Positions 34,329 to 39,408 of a stretch of DNA of 39,408 bases are shown piece by piece. The notes beneath the pieces were generated by a model, which was given only the letters and a program-made list of their open reading frames with translations, had not been told where the DNA came from and made no database searches. The translations under genes and the position numbers were made by a program. Positions within the stretch are counted from its first letter, which is position 1. Each line of letters opens with the position of its first letter. The stretch lies in the NCBI GenBank assembly GCA_003235365.1, contig QJWJ01000131.1, positions 1 through 39,408 of the forward strand, written 5' to 3'. The stretch comes from Deltaproteobacteria bacterium. Lineage in GTDB: Bacteria > Myxococcota_A > Polyangia > Polyangiales > Polyangiaceae.

Positions 34329-35780
34329 ATGGCAGGTTGCGGATACAGTCAAACTTGGGCAATGGCGAGTGCAGCGAGCATCGCGTTGGCCTGTTCAGGA
34401 ACAGAGCCAACGACGACAGACACGATCGCGCAAGCGGTGAACACCTACGACCTGGATGTGCGACGTTCGTTGGCCGTCACCGAACAGCCCATTCTCGCAC
34501 GCTTTTCGTTCGAACGCGTGATGAACCAATTGGTGGCCCAAAGCGGCATCACGGGGTTGACGGCGACCCAGTTGTTCAACGATTGGTGGGACACGCAGAA
34601 CCCGTTCACCGATCCCAATGACGCGATCACGCACTGCGACGATCCAGAACTCGCGACTCGCCTCAATGGCTTCCCGTACGATTGCCGTCCCGCGCCATCG
34701 GAAGGGTTCCAGTCCCAATGCGATCCATTCGAGCAGGACAGCGAATGCGCCTATGTTCCAGTCGGATTGTTCAATCGCTTCGACCAAGCACCCGAGGATG
34801 GCGCACATTGTGGTGAGTATCGCATCATCTACGCCAAAGCGACGGGCACGGACCCGGAAACCCAACAAGGCAATCGCAACACGATCATCTTCGAAGCGAA
34901 CATGGCCAATCCCCATCCAGAGCAGGGTCTGAAGGGCTGCAAGAAGATCGTCGATCGCTGGGCTGATCTCACCGACGAGAACGACCTCGAGAAACGCGCG
35001 GACAAGCTCGAACAATTCTACTTCGACGGCTTCGCCGAGATCCCCCCGGTGGTGTCCATCGAGCGCTTCGGCGACAATCCCGACGATCTGGGTCAGGTGC
35101 GCACCAACCAGTTCGTCGGCGCTCCGAGTGGCTGGCAGTTGCGCGAGTTCAAACTCATCAAAGACTGCAGCGCCACACCGTGCACGCTGTTGTTCGAACC
35201 GGTGACGAACAAGGTCAACGCCTTCGGTGGGTTGTTCGACCCCGCCTCCGGTGCGCCGCAGGCGGCGAACTTCCGCGCTTTCTTCCCGTCACAGGTCGAA
35301 GGCCTCGCCGCTCAGAACCTCAGCGACATCACGCTCAGCATGCCAGACGAGTTCAACACGGGTCGGAGTGTATCGTCGAGCCCGCTGGCAGACGAGATGC
35401 GCTACGCGGTACAGCTCGGTCCCAACCCGAGCAGTTTGCGAAGCGCGATCGAAGCCGAGCTGAGCGCACTGAGCAGTAGCCTGACCGTCGACGACATCGT
35501 GCTGCGTGCCCAGGCGATGAGCTGCGCCGGTTGTCATCGCCTCAATCGCGACGTGCCCATCGGCGATGGACTGATTTGGCCAGCCGACGCCGGGTTCACC
35601 CACGTCAACGAACGTGTCACGGAGACGGTCAACGGGGTGGTTCGCTTTCCGATCTCCAACGCCCTCGACCAGGAGTTCCTACCTCACCGCAAGCAGGTCA
35701 TGGAGGACTTCCTCGAGAACAAGCCCAAGGTTCCCCGCGGCCCGCACGTACCAATCGGTGGGTTCCGCTCTCACGGCTGA
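34329..35780 (+). CDS. Lipoprotein with a single CxxCH haem-binding motif
   Basis: 483 residues from ATG 34329 (GAGG about ten bases upstream); other starts as far back as 34080 are possible. The chosen start gives a hydrophobic leader ending SIALAC (Cys22), a lipobox, though the leader lacks a basic residue, so the start is uncertain. Several Cys pairs (CDDPELATRLNGFPYDC, CDPFEQDSEC) suggest an exported protein with disulphides. Near the C-terminus stands AMSCAGCHRLN, Cys399-x-x-Cys402-His403, the c-type cytochrome haem attachment motif; a possible distal Met is not obvious. I do not recognise the rest. It may be an electron-transfer or haem-linked surface protein. It stands alone between a divergent pseudokinase and a HAD gene. 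Confidence 0.8.
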   Translation: MAGCGYSQTWAMASAASIALACSGTEPTTTDTIAQAVNTYDLDVRRSLAVTEQPILARFSFERVMNQLVAQSGITGLTATQLFNDWWDTQNPFTDPNDAITHCDDPELATRLNGFPYDCRPAPSEGFQSQCDPFEQDSECAYVPVGLFNRFDQAPEDGAHCGEYRIIYAKATGTDPETQQGNRNTIIFEANMANPHPEQGLKGCKKIVDRWADLTDENDLEKRADKLEQFYFDGFAEIPPVVSIERFGDNPDDLGQVRTNQFVGAPSGWQLREFKLIKDCSATPCTLLFEPVTNKVNAFGGLFDPASGAPQAANFRAFFPSQVEGLAAQNLSDITLSMPDEFNTGRSVSSSPLADEMRYAVQLGPNPSSLRSAIEAELSALSSSLTVDDIVLRAQAMSCAGCHRLNRDVPIGDGLIWPADAGFTHVNERVTETVNGVVRFPISNALDQEFLPHRKQVMEDFLENKPKVPRGPHVPIGGFRSHG

Positions 35781-35983
35781 GAGACGAGTTCACACCACGC
35801 CGTGCGAGGCCACCTCGGCAGCCCCGGCCAGACACGAGACGTCCTCGCTCCCAACGCGGGGGCGTCTACGCGCGTGGACATCAATCACCAACGCGCGGGC
35901 AACGGCCATCGCGGTCCACGCCTGACGACGGGCACACCGCGGTGGCCGTGCGCAATCGGCAACGAATGTGATACCCGAGTGTC

Positions 35984-36643
35984 ATGGCTCCCGGCCGCGG
36001 TGTCCAACATCATCTGTTCTTCGATCTCGACGGCACGTTGACAGACCCCCAACAGGGCATCATCGCGTGCGTCAGGCACGCGCTGCGGGCCCTGCACCAG
36101 CCAGTCCCGGCACAGCGGGAACTGCTCGCTTGGATTGGACCGCCCCTGCGCGATTCGTTCGCGGCGCTGGTCGGCGACGACGCCGCCGACGACGCGGTCG
36201 CGCTCTACCGACAACGCTTCAGCACCGTGGGTCTGTTCGAGAACCGAATGTACGACGGCATTGGGGAAACGCTCACGGCGCTTCGCAACGCGGGAAGGAC
36301 GCTGTTCGTCGTTACCTCGAAACCCACCGTGTTCGCCGAACGAATCGTGGAGCACTTCGACATCGCACGCCACTTTGCGGCAGTCTTCGGCCCCGATCTC
36401 GACGGATCCCGCGCCGAGAAGGCGACCTTGATCGCACACGTCCTGGCCAACACGGGGATCAGCGCCGAAGACGCCCTCATGATCGGCGACCGAAAGCACG
36501 ACGTACTGGGAGCGAAGGCCAACGGCGTCGCCGCGGCGGGTGTGCTTTGGGGATACGGCTCGCGGGACGAGCTGCTGGCGGCAGGCGCGGATCACATCTA
36601 CGAACGGGTCGAAGATCTCGGCAGCGACTTGGCCCGACGTTGA
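35984..36643 (+). CDS. HAD hydrolase, phosphoglycolate phosphatase-like
   Basis: 219 residues. Motif I LFFDLDGTLTD with nucleophile Asp14 and Asp16; cap region with WIGPPLRDSF; motif II LFVVTSKPTVFA; motif IV MIGDRKHDVLGAKANGV. Length and motifs fit the Gph/PGP-like HAD branch that removes phosphate from small metabolites such as 2-phosphoglycolate or nucleotides. The exact substrate is not readable. A strong hairpin sits five bases after the stop. Confidence 0.93.
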   Translation: MAPGRGVQHHLFFDLDGTLTDPQQGIIACVRHALRALHQPVPAQRELLAWIGPPLRDSFAALVGDDAADDAVALYRQRFSTVGLFENRMYDGIGETLTALRNAGRTLFVVTSKPTVFAERIVEHFDIARHFAAVFGPDLDGSRAEKATLIAHVLANTGISAEDALMIGDRKHDVLGAKANGVAAAGVLWGYGSRDELLAAGADHIYERVEDLGSDLARR

Positions 36644-37011
36644 GCAGGACACCAAGCGCCAGCGCAGGGTCCGACGCTGGCCCTGGTGTGCCTCACTGAG
36701 GAAATCGGGCGGGTCGGCCCCACGCGCGGGGGAGCCCGACAACCGCGTTCGGGGGCGAGGAGCCGCGACACAGCGCGACGTCCAGCGGACCACCCGAGCG
36801 CGACGGCGTCCGCCCTACCCGTAAAATCACATTCGGAGCCGTGCCCCCCCTGCGATCCATGAAATCCGAGGGAGTGTCGACCGCGAACAACTTGCCGTGT
36901 GTAGGCCGGTGTCGCTCGACGACTCCTCCGACCCTGCACTAGGCTTACCGGCGCCGGAGCCAGGCTGCTCCCGCATTTTGCGCAGCCGAGGCTTCGAGCA
37001 AGAGGTACCGA
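36644..37011. other. Intergenic region, 368 bp
   Basis: Lies between the HAD gene and the modular GH8 gene. It starts with the hairpin at 36649-36689 and contains the 10-bp palindrome CCGGCGCCGG near 36950. It should hold the GH8 promoter, but no clear -35/-10 pair is visible. Confidence 0.55.
36649..36689 (+). terminator. Hairpin after the HAD phosphatase gene
   Basis: ACACCA-AGC-GCCAGCG, ten-base loop, CGCTGGC-CC-TGGTGT: two stems of 6 and 7 bp with a 3/2 internal loop, starting five bases after the stop. No T run follows. Confidence 0.45.
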
Positions 37012-39408
37012 ATGAAGACGAATCAGACCGTGTTGGTCGCCCTGGTCGCGACCCTGCTAGCCGTATTGGGTTGCTCGGAGAGTGGCAACTCCCAGCAACA
37101 GGCGCCCGTGTGCGCCGCTCCCCAGGCGGCTTGCGGCGATGCCTGCACCGACACCCGTTTCGACGCGAACAACTGCGGCGGATGTGGAATGACCTGCGCG
37201 ACCGGCACGTGCACCCTCGGTTACTGCGTGGCGTGTCCGAACGCTGGCGAATACACCTGCAACGGCGCGTGCATCGACGTGCTGTGGGACCCGACCAACT
37301 GCGGTGATTGCGGCAAGGCGTGCGGCGCCGGACAAACGTGCTTCGAAGGCGTGTGCACGGGTGGCGAAAGCTCCGTTCAAGACCCTGTCACGGTGCCTAC
37401 GACTCCTTCGGGGATCACCTGCGAGGGCGGCCTGCTGGCTTGCGGTCTCAACTGCGTCAACTCCATGGCCGACAACGCAAACTGCGGCGATTGTGGTGTG
37501 ATTTGCGGCAGCGGTTCGTCGTGTGTCGCTGGCTCCTGTGAGTGTTCGGCGGGTACCGCGTGCGCTGGTGGCGACGGCACGGTCTCCTGCGTCAACACGC
37601 TGGCAGACGGTCAGAACTGCGGCGTTTGCGGCATGGCGTGCCCCACGGGACAGGTCTGTTCCAACGGGATGTGTTCGTCCGACGGCTGCACCGGCACGAC
37701 GATGGAGTGCAACGGCGGCTGCGTCGACATCAACACCGACATCAACAACTGCGGGCAGTGCGGCGTGCAGTGTGCGGGCGGCGAAACCTGCGAGTTCGGT
37801 GCGTGCAAATGCCAAGGCGGCTCGGCCTTCGTCAACTGCGCGGGCGTCTGTGTCGACACGGACAACGACGGCGCCAACTGCGGCGGCTGCGGCACTCAAT
37901 GCCCCGTCGGCTTGGTGTGCTCCGTCGGTGATTGTGTCGACCCGAGCATGGTTCAAACTCCTGTCGGTCCCACGCCGACCGGGCCCACCCCAACCGGCCC
38001 TGGTCCCGTCGACCCGGGTCCTGGCGGCATGGTCACGCCCGAAGGCCGCACGTGTCCCGTCGCGCAGAACGTGATCGTCGACTTCGAAGAAGGCGACGGC
38101 GCGTTGCCGATGGTTCAGGGGCGAGCCGGTATGTTCGAGGGCTACGGCCACGAAAACGGCACACGCACCGACACCATCGAAGAAGAGGGCACCGAGGAGT
38201 GCAACAAGTACGTCTATCACACCAAGGGTGAAGGCTTCGGCGCCGCTCCCGACGACGGCTACTCCGGCGCCGGCACGGTCTTCGCCGGCGTGGAAGATCC
38301 GGCGCGCAACGACGGCGCGGGCGGCTGGGTGCCCGAGGTGTACGACGCCGAGGCGCTCGGTTACATGGGTATCGCGTTCCGCGCCAAGGCGGGGCCCGGC
38401 CAATCGAGCCCGGTGCGCTTCAGCATTTCCACGCCGTGGACCGAAGGCGAACCCGACGGCGACGGCTCCTGCGAGAACGCGTGGGAAGTCGAAGGCACGG
38501 ACAAACCCTGCTGGAACCACCTCGGACACTTCATGCTCGACAACGAAGAGCTCGGCAACGACTGGCAGGACTACACGTTCTGCTTCGACCGCGACCTGCA
38601 CCCGAGCTGGCTGCCGAGTGGTGTCGTCACCGGCCAGCGCAAGGCCGTCGCGCAGAACCTGTACAAGCTGCAATTCCAGTTCAACCAGGCGATGGACCCG
38701 TCCACCTTCGAGTCCGACGCGTTCCAGACCTACAGCCACTTGGGCTCCTTCGACTTCTACGTCGACGACATCCGCTTCGTCACCGTTGACGAGTGCCCGA
38801 CCATGGACTTCCAATCCTCCGCCAACACCACCGACCCCTTCGGAACCAACGAAGCCATCGGTAGCTGCCCACTGATCGCCAACGCCGAGGCCTACAACGC
38901 GCAAATCGCCGAAGCCTACGAGCGCTGGAAGTCGTCGTTCGTCGGCGGCGACGGCGGCGTCCAAGATCCTCAAGAAGGCAATCGCGTTGTCTCCGAGGGC
39001 ATCGGCTACGGCATGCTGCTCGCCGCCGCCATGGGCGACAAGGCAACGTTCGACAAGATCTGGGGCTGGGCGCAAGGGAAGCTCCCCCAAACCCCAAACG
39101 GCCTGCTCGGTTGGGAGAACGGCGGTGGCGGGTCGGCCTCAGACGCCGACACGGACATCGCCTACGCGCTGCTGATGGCGGAAAAGCAGTGGGGCGGCGG
39201 TTCGTACAAGTCGGCGGGGGACACCATGGCCGCGGCCGCCAAGGCTCACGACGTCGGCAGCGATAGCGTCGTCCGCGGCGGCGAGCAGTTCCCAGATCCT
39301 CTCAACCCGTCCTACTTCTCGCCCGGTTTCTACCGCGCTTTCAGCGGCTGGGACAGCGTGATCAGCTCAACGGCGAGCGCGGTCAAGACCTGTCAGGACA
39401 GCTGGGGC
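37012..39408 (+). CDS. Modular GH8 lipoprotein with cysteine-rich repeats (3' end outside window)
   Basis: 799 codons, still open at the window end. ATG 37012 has AGAGG six bases upstream. Signal peptide with lipobox AVLGC (Cys21). Residues about 45-305 are six cysteine modules of the form N-C-G-x-C-G-x2-C-x2-G-x2-C-x2-G-x-C (first at about 52), similar in spacing to plant STIG1-like repeats. A Pro/Thr/Gly linker (about 318-340) is followed by a beta-sandwich, probably carbohydrate-binding, domain (about 345-605, ending FDFYVDDIRFVTVDEC). The GH8 catalytic domain begins about 625: Glu662 in VVSEGIGYGM and residues 709-727, ASDADTDIAYALLMAEKQW, fit the GH8 signature. Probably an outer-membrane-anchored beta-glucanase, xylanase or chitosanase with substrate-binding arms. 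Confidence 0.93.
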   Translation, partial: MKTNQTVLVALVATLLAVLGCSESGNSQQQAPVCAAPQAACGDACTDTRFDANNCGGCGMTCATGTCTLGYCVACPNAGEYTCNGACIDVLWDPTNCGDCGKACGAGQTCFEGVCTGGESSVQDPVTVPTTPSGITCEGGLLACGLNCVNSMADNANCGDCGVICGSGSSCVAGSCECSAGTACAGGDGTVSCVNTLADGQNCGVCGMACPTGQVCSNGMCSSDGCTGTTMECNGGCVDINTDINNCGQCGVQCAGGETCEFGACKCQGGSAFVNCAGVCVDTDNDGANCGGCGTQCPVGLVCSVGDCVDPSMVQTPVGPTPTGPTPTGPGPVDPGPGGMVTPEGRTCPVAQNVIVDFEEGDGALPMVQGRAGMFEGYGHENGTRTDTIEEEGTEECNKYVYHTKGEGFGAAPDDGYSGAGTVFAGVEDPARNDGAGGWVPEVYDAEALGYMGIAFRAKAGPGQSSPVRFSISTPWTEGEPDGDGSCENAWEVEGTDKPCWNHLGHFMLDNEELGNDWQDYTFCFDRDLHPSWLPSGVVTGQRKAVAQNLYKLQFQFNQAMDPSTFESDAFQTYSHLGSFDFYVDDIRFVTVDECPTMDFQSSANTTDPFGTNEAIGSCPLIANAEAYNAQIAEAYERWKSSFVGGDGGVQDPQEGNRVVSEGIGYGMLLAAAMGDKATFDKIWGWAQGKLPQTPNGLLGWENGGGGSASDADTDIAYALLMAEKQWGGGSYKSAGDTMAAAAKAHDVGSDSVVRGGEQFPDPLNPSYFSPGFYRAFSGWDSVISSTASAVKTCQDSWG

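Noticed and set aside
37057..39090. A 677-codon open frame on the minus strand, the longest frame listed there.
   Set aside because: It is the antisense shadow of the modular GH8 gene, whose plus frame shows a lipobox, six Cys modules and the GH8 signature. The minus translation is an Ala/Val/Arg/Asp-rich string produced by GC-rich third positions, with no motif.
1..39408. Search for CRISPR arrays, tRNA or rRNA genes, insertion sequences, phage or toxin-antitoxin genes.
   Set aside because: No regularly spaced repeats, cloverleaf-like sequences, transposase motifs or typical small gene pairs were seen.

Overview
The window looks like a stretch of a large, GC-rich myxobacterial chromosome (Myxococcota, probably Polyangiales; this is inferred from gene content only). 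Pointers are three Ser/Thr kinase genes plus a pseudokinase gene within 34 kb, an FHA-sigma54 activator, several lipoproteins with long Ser/Thr/Asp/Pro/Gly-rich linkers, NCGxCG cysteine modules, a CotH-type lipoprotein, and the HRDVSPQN kinase loop common in this phylum. I see no tRNA, rRNA, CRISPR array, insertion sequence or phage gene.

Layout. 1-7129: end of a secreted-type protein cut by the window edge, a CotH/chitobiase-domain lipoprotein, a YbgC-type thioesterase, a short-chain dehydrogenase with a small CPxCG zinc-ribbon-like protein on the minus strand, and a 780-residue secreted protein of unknown function. 7147-14122: a GH8 glycosidase without a signal peptide; an FHA-sigma54 activator overlapping a lipoprotein gene; then, convergent to these, a Ser/Thr kinase overlapping a TPR/PEGA-like membrane protein gene. 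14433-17347: metabolic genes (VOC protein, HAD hydrolase, NUDIX, aldo/keto reductase). 17491-22291: a coiled-coil lipoprotein and a 1244-residue kinase-ATPase. 22339-26536 (minus): a tight operon of a stand-alone response regulator, a two-helix membrane protein, a sodium/solute-symporter-STAC-histidine kinase fusion and a 91-residue tail protein. 27447-33986: a Ser/Thr kinase, then an overlapping trio (Lipoprotein_15-type lipoprotein, TPR/PEGA-like protein, cysteine-rich lipoprotein), faced by a C-tail-anchored pseudokinase. 34329-39408: a lipoprotein with one CxxCH haem motif, a HAD phosphatase, and the first 799 codons of a modular GH8 lipoprotein running off the window.

How the genes may work together. 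Two blocks (8838-14122 and 27447-33986) repeat the same ingredients: Ser/Thr kinase, TPR/PEGA-like protein with a two-helix membrane hairpin, and a lipoprotein whose lipidated cysteine is followed by the pattern C-x-x-[LV]-L-G-[VI]-D-[DE]-x-H-[FV]-D. One block adds an FHA-sigma54 activator that could read phosphothreonine, the other a pseudokinase. I regard this duplicated kinase/TPR-PEGA/LGxD-lipoprotein set as the best candidate for an undescribed envelope signalling system here. The SSF-STAC-kinase operon is a second complete signalling unit with two uncharacterised small proteins. Several dyads and direct repeats lie in the intergenic regions, and one 13-bp perfect inverted repeat lies inside the pseudokinase gene.
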